A stretch of 64,000 bases of DNA from a virus. Below the pieces are notes generated by a model. The model saw nothing but the letters and a program-made list of their open reading frames with translations, did no database searches and had not been told where the DNA came from. The DNA is taken from positions 62,001 to 126,000 of the IMG/VR virus record IMGVR_UViG_3300024265_000030; one strand, written 5' to 3'. This document shows, piece after piece, positions 37,764 through 47,100 of the stretch (positions are counted from its first letter, which is position 1; each line of letters begins with the position of its first letter). Both the position numbers and the translations under genes were made by a program.

Positions 37764-37774
37764 TTAATTGTATA

Positions 37775-37812
37775 CTCAAGGCAAGATACTTCTTGCCTTG
37801 AGTTTTATTTTA
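37775..37812 (+). terminator. strong intrinsic terminator after the tail-tube gene
   Basis: CTCAAGGCAAG (37775-37785) and CTTGCCTTGAG (37792-37802) form a perfect 11-bp stem with a 6-base loop, followed by TTTTATTTTA. The downstream chaperone and tape-measure genes would be reached by partial read-through, fitting the low amounts needed. Confidence 0.85.
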
Positions 37813-37824
37813 AAGGAGAAATCC

Positions 37825-38115
37825 ATGAATGAAGGTAAGGGTAAGGACATGGTTCCAGACGGAACAGGGCTTTTATATGGTTATTTTGAACAAATGTATA
37901 AAGGTATGTTTGAAAAACAATTAGATATTTTAGAGTATATACTCATCTTGACAGCACCAAAAGATAAAGATGAAATGTTTGTTAAACTTAAATCTAAAAT
38001 ATTAAGGCTAGGGAATAATTCATTGCGTCAAGTACAAGATGAATTAAGGAAATATGATATTAGACCGAAGGATGTGGTACATGATATTGTTGTACCACCA
38101 CAGAATCGGAATTAA
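37825..38115 (+). CDS. hypothetical tail-region protein, 96 aa
   Basis: The frame is open from 37768, across the terminator, but AAAGGAG precedes the ATG at 37825, which gives MNEGKGKDMVPDGTGLLYG and is preferred. The protein is helical and charged (YFEQMYKGMFEKQLDILEYILILT). It lies just before the chaperone genes. No family is recognised. Confidence 0.55.
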   Translation: MNEGKGKDMVPDGTGLLYGYFEQMYKGMFEKQLDILEYILILTAPKDKDEMFVKLKSKILRLGNNSLRQVQDELRKYDIRPKDVVHDIVVPPQNRN

Positions 38116-38132
38116 TTAAAAAGGAGAAGGCT

Positions 38133-38906
38133 ATGGCAGACAATGAGAAAAAATTGGCTGAGGAAACTAAAGAAACACCGACCGCACCTCCGGGATCACC
38201 AAGTCCAGAGGCTGCAACTACAGGTGAAGTTATTGAAGACGAAAAGGCACGTAAATTTACTTGGGTAGATAATCAGGGCGCTAAACTTAACCTAAATATT
38301 CGTAGGCCTACAGGTGAAGAAGTACAGGCTAGTGATTGGGAATATGCAAGGATATTTAACGAGGCTATCCAGGAAGGGATTATCCCGCGAGCTGCTCTTA
38401 TTTCCATATTACAGGAAAGAGGTATCAACTTTGATAAACAGCAGGAAGAAGTAACTGTAATGCAGGATGAGTTGAATGCTTTAATAACTGAATTAGAGGA
38501 AGTTCGTAAGAAAGAGGATAAGGGTAAGGTTACTGAAGTAAAAGACGACATAAAGGATTTACGTGATAAGCTAATAGTTAAAAGGACTGCAATTTCTGAT
38601 TATACGAGAAATTGTGCTGAGAGTATGGCAAATGATGCAAGAGATGTATTCGTATTAGCTACTATTTTGGAAAAAGATGGAGAGTCTTTTTTTAATTCAA
38701 AACAGATAGGTACTAGACAGGCTATGCGGGAGAGATTGAAAAAGTTCCAGAAAGACGAATACACTACACTACGGCTGCAGGGCTCTTATGAGTTTATGAC
38801 ATTTGCTAACGGGTTGCCTTCTAACTTTATGGAGCAGTTTCCAGAGAGACAATCAGAGAAATGGGAAACTACTACTAAAGGTAAACAGAAAGCTGCTAGT
38901 AAATGA
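38133..38906 (+). CDS. tail assembly chaperone-like protein 1, 257 aa
   Basis: AAAAAGGAGAAGGCT precedes the ATG. After a Pro/Glu-rich start, residues about 48-80 (FTWVDNQGAKLNLNIRRPTGEEVQASDWEYARIFNEAI) resemble the start of siphovirus tail chaperones; a coiled-coil insertion (LITELEEVRKKED) follows. It sits between tail-tube and tape-measure genes, the position of lambda G and T. It is paralogous to the next gene. Chaperones bind and protect the tape measure before tube assembly. Confidence 0.55.
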   Translation: MADNEKKLAEETKETPTAPPGSPSPEAATTGEVIEDEKARKFTWVDNQGAKLNLNIRRPTGEEVQASDWEYARIFNEAIQEGIIPRAALISILQERGINFDKQQEEVTVMQDELNALITELEEVRKKEDKGKVTEVKDDIKDLRDKLIVKRTAISDYTRNCAESMANDARDVFVLATILEKDGESFFNSKQIGTRQAMRERLKKFQKDEYTTLRLQGSYEFMTFANGLPSNFMEQFPERQSEKWETTTKGKQKAASK

Positions 38907-39943
38907 GTGTAGTCCTTAACGACGAAGAGGTAAGACTATATTTTTCAGAGATAGCTACTGGGACAAGGACTATTACTGTTAAGAACAGTAAAGGCAAGGA
39001 ACTACTAGGAATATTAAGACAACCTACCGCTCTAGAGTATAGAGTAGGGGCGGAAATATATAAAGATACTTTTGAAGATAGTATCGTTAACAATATAAGA
39101 ACCAGAAAACAATTAGAGACTGATTTTATTAAACAGTATAACTTTTTAACTGAAGCAGAACTGTCTAAGCTCTCTAGGTTAGAATCAGAATTAAAGGTAC
39201 TAAGAAAGCAATTAATAAGACTTTCTGGTGAGCCGATTTTAGTCAGGCAGAGAAGAGAAGACCTAGATAAGAAAGAAATAGAGTACTACACTTTATTTTC
39301 AAAAAGAGCTAAGTACTACACAGAAACAGCAGAGTATCAGGCTGAGTCTACAGAGATGTTTCACTATGCTAAATTTTGTATATCTTTGTGGAAGACTACA
39401 GAAAGTTTTCTGGTCGAAAGAGATGATGTATTACGAAGACAAGCTATCCAACAACTTACTTCTTTTGTTCGCGGTTTTGATCAAGGAACCCTCAGGGCTT
39501 TAGCACGAAATCCTATTATTAGAACTCGGTGGAGAGCATCGAAAAAGACCGGTAATCCATTTTTTGGGATACCTATGCAAGGAGGAAATCAGTTTTTAGG
39601 TAGTCCTTCTGCATATTGGACACCAGATCAGATTGGTATGAGTTCCTGGCTTATGTACTATGATGATGTTACTGAAGCTTTTGAGGCTCCGGAATGGTTA
39701 TTAAAAGACGATGAAAAGCTTGACCGCTGGGTTGAGAAGAAAATGGAGGCCAAGGAGCGAGAAAGGATTAAAAAACTGGGTGTAGGGTCTGACAGAGATG
39801 CTTATGATCACGAAGAGGTTATTGTTTTTGGTGATGATAAGGATTTACTATTTGGCGAGGGTTCTCCTTATACGCCTAAATGGGATAAAGGAAAATCTGG
39901 AGATAATATTTCAGACCAGAAATCTATTTTAGGGAACAACTAA
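38903..39943 (+). CDS. tail assembly chaperone-like protein 2, 346 aa
   Basis: The start overlaps the previous stop (ATGA). Residues about 30-60 (GKELLGILRQPTALEYRVGAEIYKDTFEDSI) align with the RRPTGEEVQASDWEYARIFNEAI segment of chaperone 1, and both then have a coiled coil and a helical domain with Tyr/Ala-rich turns. A frameshifted fusion with gene 1 is not possible: the codon before this ATG is TAA in this frame. The C-terminal third (residues about 215-346) is unique. It is probably a second chaperone for the giant tape measure. Confidence 0.55.
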   Translation: MSVVLNDEEVRLYFSEIATGTRTITVKNSKGKELLGILRQPTALEYRVGAEIYKDTFEDSIVNNIRTRKQLETDFIKQYNFLTEAELSKLSRLESELKVLRKQLIRLSGEPILVRQRREDLDKKEIEYYTLFSKRAKYYTETAEYQAESTEMFHYAKFCISLWKTTESFLVERDDVLRRQAIQQLTSFVRGFDQGTLRALARNPIIRTRWRASKKTGNPFFGIPMQGGNQFLGSPSAYWTPDQIGMSSWLMYYDDVTEAFEAPEWLLKDDEKLDRWVEKKMEAKERERIKKLGVGSDRDAYDHEEVIVFGDDKDLLFGEGSPYTPKWDKGKSGDNISDQKSILGNN

Positions 39944-42900
39944 ATGCCTGAAGAATTAATACGTATTGATTTAACCGAGATGTCTGAGCTTAGGGACCTA
40001 GTTCAATCTTTACGTGGTATAAAAGATGTCTTTTTAACTTTCTCAAAAGCCGTGAGTACTCCGTCCGGAGGTAAAGCTACAGTAGGGGAAATATCAATTA
40101 AAAACCTCATTAAAAAGTTTGACCAAGAGTTTAGTGCTTTCACTAAAAAGTTTGGAGAAGGTGCTAAGGAGTTTAAGGTTAAAGGTATTGATGAGGCTCG
40201 CCGTAAAATTCAAGGTTTTTCCGGATCTATCGGTAAAATGGTCCAGGCCGTAGGAGAAATAGATAAATCTATAAAATCTATAACAGCAGCAAGTCTTAAA
40301 CTTAAAAAATCACCGGAACTTAAAAAAGCTAGAGATACCCTCGAAAAAGAATTAAATAATATTTTTACAAAGTATATGTCTTTAAATGTTGATGATGTTA
40401 TTAGAACAGCTGAAAAAACAGGGAAAAAATTAAATGATTATTTTAAAACTATAAATGATAGATTGGCTGAAACTGGTAAGGGGATAGAAAAACAGATTCA
40501 AGATTTACCAAAACCTAAAGCTAAGGTTACTAAAGGTAGTCAGGGAGTTGTAGGAAAGGCTAAAGAAGGTATTAAGAAAATAGAAGAAAAAGAACAGACT
40601 TATATTTCAGAGCTGGACGAAAGAGTAACAGGTACCCTAGATGTTTTACATAAGAGATCTATAGATCAAATAGATGCTTTGATTAAAGAAGTAAGAGGCA
40701 CTACTCCTGCGGGGGCTACTGCGAGATTTGCTGAGGCAGGGAGAACGGGTGTTTTAAAAACAATCAGCGCTATTAAGAAAGGTATTCAGATATCTCAGAA
40801 AGGGTTAACTAAGTTAGTAGATAAGGCTCTAAATTTACAGAAATTAAATGAAGTGATAGGTAGGAGTACAAAACAAGTTCAAAGACTTGAAAACGAGATT
40901 AAAAATATAGAGAGAACTATACAACCTGAGGAAGCTGAGGGTATTATAGCAAGACGGGAACGATGGATAACAGCATTAAATAACCAGATTAAAAAGTTTA
41001 CGGAAGCACGCACTACAGTCTGGAATGAAATAAGTAAGAAGTTGTCAAGTGCTGCTATAGGCGATGTCAAAGAATTTGCAAAACTGTTAGAGACAATAAA
41101 TGATATACGTTTCTACAGTAGACTTACACGTAGATTAGAAAGAAGGGGGATTTCTCCAGAATCTTTAAATCGTGTTAGAACAACATTCGGGGCATTTGAG
41201 TTTGAGGGGAAATTTTATGAGAATATTAATTTAATAACAAAGGGTCTTATTGCTACTGCTAAGACCAGTGTAGAAGAAGTAGGTTTTGCTATCAGTGAGC
41301 AGATAGGCCAGTATGGAAAAACTGTAACAAAATTACGTTTGGGCTTTACGAGAGGAAGAGCCCCTAGAGAAATGTTTAAAGTTACAGAAGCTATTTCTGG
41401 TATTACACGAGGTTTAGGCGGATTACCTGGTGCTAAGTTTGGTAAGGTATCGGCAGGGGCAAAAGAGGATGTTGTTGGAAAATTATTAAACAGTATAGCT
41501 ATGCAGGTAGCTCAACGAGCAAAGTCTGAGGTTAGTGTAAGCGGAATGGCAGTGAGCGGTTTAGATGTAGAGAAAGCGGCTGATGAAATAGCTACAGCTA
41601 TTATTACTCCTTTTTCAGGTTATTTGTTAGCTAAAAGGCCGGAGATAGGAAAAGCGGTTATACCCTCAGGAAGACCAGATTTAATGAAGCTAGATGATCT
41701 TGCCAGGTATATGGTTAGAGAAGCAATGCCTACGGCTATGAGAAAGAAGTTTCAGGTTACCATAAGTAAATTTTTTGAGCAAGCAGGTGATATAGGTAGA
41801 ATAAAAACTGAATTTATGAGGGTTATGGGTATGGTAGGACCTGCTGAAACAGCAGGTGCAAGTTATGAAGGTTATATACGGGAGATGGAAGCACAGGCTA
41901 AACTATTTATCGATCAACAAGAGTATACACGAGAGTTTGCGCCGACTATACAAGCAGCTATAGATGCTTATATATCCGGAGGAAGTCAGGTATTTGAAAG
42001 AGTTGTAAATTTATTAAAGATACGAACACAGAAGTTTTTAGTTGAAATAATAAAGCTTATTCAGAATAGGGTTCAGTTACCTATTGCTGAAGCTATGGCT
42101 AAGTATAGAAAAGAAGTACAGCAGAGATTTGTTGAGATGCTGGTAGCGGGATTTAGGAAAGAACAGGGAAAAGTACAAAAGTTAGCATCCGGTAGGGCGA
42201 TGCAGTCTGGACTAATAAGCGGCGCATCGGCTACTGAAGAACAGTGGACAGCACCTTCTGCATTTTCGATTACAACTCCAGGACAGACACCAAAGATAGA
42301 AAGAGAGCTTAGGAGTATGATATTCAACCTGATGTCTTATTCCCTTAGGGGTAAGTCGCTAAAGGGCACTAGGTTTATCTCTGATTTTGTTCCAAAGATT
42401 TTAAAAGAAACGGAAGCTGCAGAAGTAGGTATGCCTGGTAAGCAATTAATAACAACACAGGCCCTAATAGAGAGAATAAAGACATCAAAAGGGGAGGATG
42501 CAGAACAAGCAAAAAGACTTATTGAACAGGTTACGGTGTTACCGGAAGAGGAGTTTAAAAGATTTAAATTTATAGCAGAGACCCTTAAGTTATACATTAC
42601 AAAAAAAGGTGAGTTTACTAAAAGAGGGCAGGAGATGATGAAGCGTGTTATGGGAAATGCTAGAAGACTAACCAGAGGTGGCGGTATTTCTACACAATAT
42701 CAATCTTTCTTGAAAGTGATGTTTGAGGAGGTTTTAAATATAGAGCGAGAAAGTGTTTTTGCTCAGATGATAGATCCTGCACAGATGGAGGCATTTTTAT
42801 CTCATGAAAAGGTAGCGTCTCAAAAATTAGTAGCTAATATAGTTAGTAGGATAGAAAGGTTTCCGAAGGGTAAAATGAAAACAGGCCTTTTGACTTATGC

Positions 42901-44173
42901 TGATATGAAAGAGAGACAGAGAAAAATTGCGGAAGAAAAGTTAAAGCGGGTAGGTGATATTATAAAGAAATATACGGCTATTGGATTTTCACCAACTCTC
43001 ATTAGGAGACTAATTGCTACGACTGAAAAAGAACAGGAAGTTTTTGATAGAGAAGTTGTGGCGTTAGAGAATGTAATTAAAAGAGGCGGTGCTGTAGCGT
43101 ATGAGTATTTTCCTACGCAGCAGATTGTAGAAAAACATAGGCAGGAAGCATTAGCTATCAGGGGGCTTGAAGAGGCTGAGAATGTAAGTAATAAAAGACT
43201 ACAGAGAGCTTTTCAGAAAATCAGTAAAGTATTTCAGGAAGGTGCAGGTTTTAAAGAGATAAGACAAATGATATCAGATGTTTATAAAAGAGGAGATAGA
43301 GAAACTGTATCTCGCTACGATAAGGCTATAACCGCACTATCCTCTATACATAAAGAAAACATACAGAATGTTGGTAAAATACTTATTCCTGCAATAGTGC
43401 AGTTTTTTGTAGGCGATATGGAGAACTTGGAGCAAGTATTAAGAACATTAGCTTTAATATCGGGAGGAGCTGCTACCGCAGAAAGGTACGGGAATATAAG
43501 GTCTTTAGTTGGTGAATTTTTAGGAATTTCACGAAAAGAGTACGGGCGTTTAGATAAATCTTTAAAATCAGGGAATAAGCAGGCAGTAAAGGCAGTTCGG
43601 GATAGATTAGTGACTTTATTTACTCCGAAGATAATGGATCTTGGAAAAAGTTTGGAGGATTTTTATATACAGATGAGTGCAGACTTAGCTAATCTTGTTA
43701 CTACAAACTTAGTTAGTTGGTTTACTGCTCAGAAAGAAGGGTTGGGTAAAACATTCGGTGCAATAGCGATGCGTGTAAGACAGCTAGGCAGGATGCGTGT
43801 TAAAGGTGAAACTATAGGTATGATAGAGCCGTCAGGATTCTTACCAGGAACTACCGGAGAAATACCTATTGAAACTATAAGACAAGAACAAAGATTATTA
43901 GGAGCAAGAGGAAGAAAACCGACAGGGGAGGTACCTGTTTCTTATGCACCGGCGGTTAAAGGGCTAGATGATATTCTTAGGGAGTTAACTGAAGAATTTA
44001 AACTAACTAAAGAGGCTGTGTCAGTACTTCGTGCCTTTATGGAAACTAAATTTTCAGGAAGAGAGGTTGTGGCTATACGTGGTAGAGCAGGAGTAACTAC
44101 TCCAGGAAGAGGCGGGCCTTCAGCTTTTGGTGCTTTTGCAGGTAAAGATATTGAATATGGTTTTAAAATATAG
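39944..44173 (+). CDS. tape-measure N-terminal part, 1409 aa
   Basis: The product is almost entirely helical, rich in Lys, Ile and Glu (LIKKFDQEFSAFTKKFGEG, ELKKARDTLEKELNNIFTKYMS), with no enzyme motif visible, as expected for a tape-measure protein. It begins directly after the chaperone stop (TAAATG). It ends in TAG, and the next 5019-codon frame is in the same phase 12 bases later, so the two may be one protein of about 6433 residues if the TAG is read through. Alternatively, they are two adjacent rods of a split tape measure. Confidence 0.65.
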   Translation: MPEELIRIDLTEMSELRDLVQSLRGIKDVFLTFSKAVSTPSGGKATVGEISIKNLIKKFDQEFSAFTKKFGEGAKEFKVKGIDEARRKIQGFSGSIGKMVQAVGEIDKSIKSITAASLKLKKSPELKKARDTLEKELNNIFTKYMSLNVDDVIRTAEKTGKKLNDYFKTINDRLAETGKGIEKQIQDLPKPKAKVTKGSQGVVGKAKEGIKKIEEKEQTYISELDERVTGTLDVLHKRSIDQIDALIKEVRGTTPAGATARFAEAGRTGVLKTISAIKKGIQISQKGLTKLVDKALNLQKLNEVIGRSTKQVQRLENEIKNIERTIQPEEAEGIIARRERWITALNNQIKKFTEARTTVWNEISKKLSSAAIGDVKEFAKLLETINDIRFYSRLTRRLERRGISPESLNRVRTTFGAFEFEGKFYENINLITKGLIATAKTSVEEVGFAISEQIGQYGKTVTKLRLGFTRGRAPREMFKVTEAISGITRGLGGLPGAKFGKVSAGAKEDVVGKLLNSIAMQVAQRAKSEVSVSGMAVSGLDVEKAADEIATAIITPFSGYLLAKRPEIGKAVIPSGRPDLMKLDDLARYMVREAMPTAMRKKFQVTISKFFEQAGDIGRIKTEFMRVMGMVGPAETAGASYEGYIREMEAQAKLFIDQQEYTREFAPTIQAAIDAYISGGSQVFERVVNLLKIRTQKFLVEIIKLIQNRVQLPIAEAMAKYRKEVQQRFVEMLVAGFRKEQGKVQKLASGRAMQSGLISGASATEEQWTAPSAFSITTPGQTPKIERELRSMIFNLMSYSLRGKSLKGTRFISDFVPKILKETEAAEVGMPGKQLITTQALIERIKTSKGEDAEQAKRLIEQVTVLPEEEFKRFKFIAETLKLYITKKGEFTKRGQEMMKRVMGNARRLTRGGGISTQYQSFLKVMFEEVLNIERESVFAQMIDPAQMEAFLSHEKVASQKLVANIVSRIERFPKGKMKTGLLTYADMKERQRKIAEEKLKRVGDIIKKYTAIGFSPTLIRRLIATTEKEQEVFDREVVALENVIKRGGAVAYEYFPTQQIVEKHRQEALAIRGLEEAENVSNKRLQRAFQKISKVFQEGAGFKEIRQMISDVYKRGDRETVSRYDKAITALSSIHKENIQNVGKILIPAIVQFFVGDMENLEQVLRTLALISGGAATAERYGNIRSLVGEFLGISRKEYGRLDKSLKSGNKQAVKAVRDRLVTLFTPKIMDLGKSLEDFYIQMSADLANLVTTNLVSWFTAQKEGLGKTFGAIAMRVRQLGRMRVKGETIGMIEPSGFLPGTTGEIPIETIRQEQRLLGARGRKPTGEVPVSYAPAVKGLDDILRELTEEFKLTKEAVSVLRAFMETKFSGREVVAIRGRAGVTTPGRGGPSAFGAFAGKDIEYGFKI
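44171..44173 (+). other. in-frame TAG separating the two tape-measure ORFs
   Basis: The reading is AAA ATA TAG TTA AAA GAT TAC ATG AAA. The downstream frame is in the same phase, and the downstream ATG has only AAAGA as a weak ribosome site. The downstream bases do not match the known CARYYA read-through context. TAG ends several other genes here with overlapping starts, so it is not generally reassigned. Confidence 0.7.
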
Positions 44174-44185
44174 TTAAAAGATTAC

Positions 44186-47100
44186 ATGAAACGGCTAGGC
44201 TATACTGTTGAGGGTAAAGCAGCAACAACTGGAACTAAAATACATGATATCTTAGAAGGTGTTTTTTTAGAGTACTCAAAGCGTATCGGAACTCAGATGG
44301 TAACTGAACAACCAGTAACAACTGTAGGTACTAGAGAAGGCGCTGCTGCTAAAACATCATTATTGGGTTTTGGTAGAATTGATATACTTGGTATATTTAA
44401 AGGTTACGGTGAGATATTTAAGGCATTAGGGGCTATGCCTGCTTTAGTAGATATTAAGACAGTAACTCGTCTTGAGGCTTTTGATGCAGAGGGATTTAAG
44501 ACTCAGATTAGTGCGTATGTAGAAATGTTTAAAGTTTTGGTAAAGATGAATCCTGATAAATATCCTGAACTACAAGATGCTTTAAAACTAATGGGCGGTA
44601 GGGAAGTTACTGCTGTACGAAACTCCATTGTAAATATTCAAAGTATTGTTAAGGATATTACGCAGTTACAAGCTGCGGCTCTTGTTATAGATAGGGAGGC
44701 ATTTGAGGCAGCTATTAAAAAAGCCGGTTTTAAGAGTATTGATCAACTAAGGTTTTTGGTATTAGCCGGTAAAATAACTAACGAGCAGGTGAAACGACTT
44801 ATAACGATTGTTAATCAGGTAGGTAAGGTTGAGGTTTTTGGTTTAAAAGATTTGCCTGATATTGAGAGATTGATGATTCCTGCTTATAGAGCAATAGTGG
44901 CTTTTGAACAAGTTAATAAAGTGTTAGGTAATATTTCCGGAGAAATAACAAAGAGGTTTGTAGAGTATAAGGGTAGACGTGTAGAGCATATAGACGAGGC
45001 TCTTCTTGCTAAAAATTTAAGGGAGCTAGGGTTGCCGTTTATTAAAGATGCGGAAAAGCTAAAAAGGGTCGCAAAAGAACAAAAGGTATCTATGGGAGAA
45101 GTAAAGGATGCTATAAAAAGAGCAACTGTAACGGTAACTAGCCAAGTTCCGGAACGTGAATTTAAGGATTTTTATGCACAGTTAAAAGAGAGGTTACTGA
45201 CACAATTAAAAACTTTAACTGGTTTTTCTAATATAAAACAGTATTTAGGTGAATATATCGGTAGGCAGCAGATAGGTGGTAGGGCAGGTGTTGCTGCATT
45301 GCCAGCACCAGGAAGGGTAGGGGTAGAAAAAGAGAGAGTGCAAGTATCAGCTGAAACAGCAAAAATGACGGGTGAAGAAGCAAAGGCTTACGGAAACATT
45401 ATAGGAAGTGTTGAAACTTTAACCGGTAAGTTAAAAGAAAAGACCGGCGCTCTTGAAGCAGAGATGGCTATTTTAAAGGAAGAAGCTACTATTTTTGTTT
45501 CAATTACACAGACAGCGGAAAGTTTGGTTAAGTACCTGAGAGGTACAGAGAAATTATCTTCTGTAATTAAATCAGCTTCACAGGTTCTTAGCTTGTTTGG
45601 ACTGAGTGAGAAAGAGGTAGGAAAAGTAGTTAAAAACTTAGGAAAAACTGTCGGAAAGATGGAAGAGTTAAAATCAGCAACATCTAAGGTAAAAGATACT
45701 GTGGAAGGTACAGCTCAGGGATTTGATAGAGTAAATAAAAGTGCAACTGATTCGTCCAAAACTATAGATGATATGCTGGGCGGTATGTTTAATTTAGGTA
45801 GCGGGACTGCGAGTGTTGAAGAAAAGATTAAGTCAATGACAAGTGAAGCAGGCAGGTACGCTACTATGATGAACAGTGCTGTTACTTTTTCTAAAAATGA
45901 ATCTGCAAATAGAGAGCAGATTAAAGCTAAGCTTAGTGATGCTTTATCACATATTGAAAAATACGAACAGTTAGCGAATAGGCTTTCAGAACATTCTAAA
46001 AATAATGTAGATGCAGCTAAAGCGGAATTTACAGCACGTCAGAGAATTGCACAGATATACGAGCGTGCTTCTGAGTTTGGATTAAGGACGGAATCTGAAC
46101 TAGCAGAGAAGATAGATCTTAGAAATAAAAAACAACGAGATTTATCAAGACAAGCTAATGAGTACTTTACACAGTTAGGTAGGATCAGAACTGCATCTGC
46201 AGACGCTAACATACCCCTACATGAAAGACTTGAGAGTCTTAGAGAGGCTATACGTGCCTTAAATCAGTATGCAGACGTAGTTAAATCGCTTTCTCAGGTT
46301 GAGGGAGAGGGCTTAGCAACAGCATCTAGACGACAACAGTTTGCAATGCGTAGATCTCAGATAGGGGAAGCTTTAGGGGGATTACAAGCAGAGTTTAAGA
46401 GAGGGGCTGATCCTGCAGGGGAATTAACGAGACATATAGGGAAGCAGATATCGCAGTTTAATGAAGAAATGTTATTATCTGGAAGAGCTTATGCTCAATT
46501 AACTAAAGAATCAGGAGGGGCTATAAGAGAAAACTTAAATGTGATTCGTAAAGTAACTGATCAACAAGGTAAGCAGCTACTTATGGTTGAAGGTATAGCA
46601 ACAGCTCAGGGTAAAGTAACTACACAGGTAAAAGAGACAGCATCTGTGTATGCTGGAACTGTAGCTAATCAGATGAAAAATATTATGGCTAGACTGGCGA
46701 AGTGGGGGAGTGGTGCTTTTTTATATTTTGGTGTTATGCGTGGTGCTAGGGATGCTGTTCGTGCAATAACAGAAATGGAAAGCGCTATTACTTCGTTAAG
46801 GCAAGTTATGAATCAGTCTAATACTGATTTTATGGCTATGTCAGAGCAAGCTTACGCTCTAGCTGTGTCCTACGCAACACCTATTAAAGATTTAATGAAA
46901 ACTATGTTAGAGTTTGCGCGGCAGGGCCTTAACCAGGAAGAGGTAATAGAGGCTTCACGGGTAGCTACTCTAGCAGCTAATGTAACAGTCTTAAATGCAA
47001 CGCTGGCTATGGACACACTTACAGCTGCTACACGTCAGTATAATATATCTGCAATGGATTCTATAAAAGTTCTTGATGCCTGGAATTTAGTAGCTAATAG

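Noticed and set aside
38880-38910. Programmed -1 frameshift joining the two chaperone genes, as in lambda G/T
   Set aside because: The codon directly before the second ATG is TAA in the second gene's frame, so no shift upstream can enter it, and no slippery heptamer is visible.
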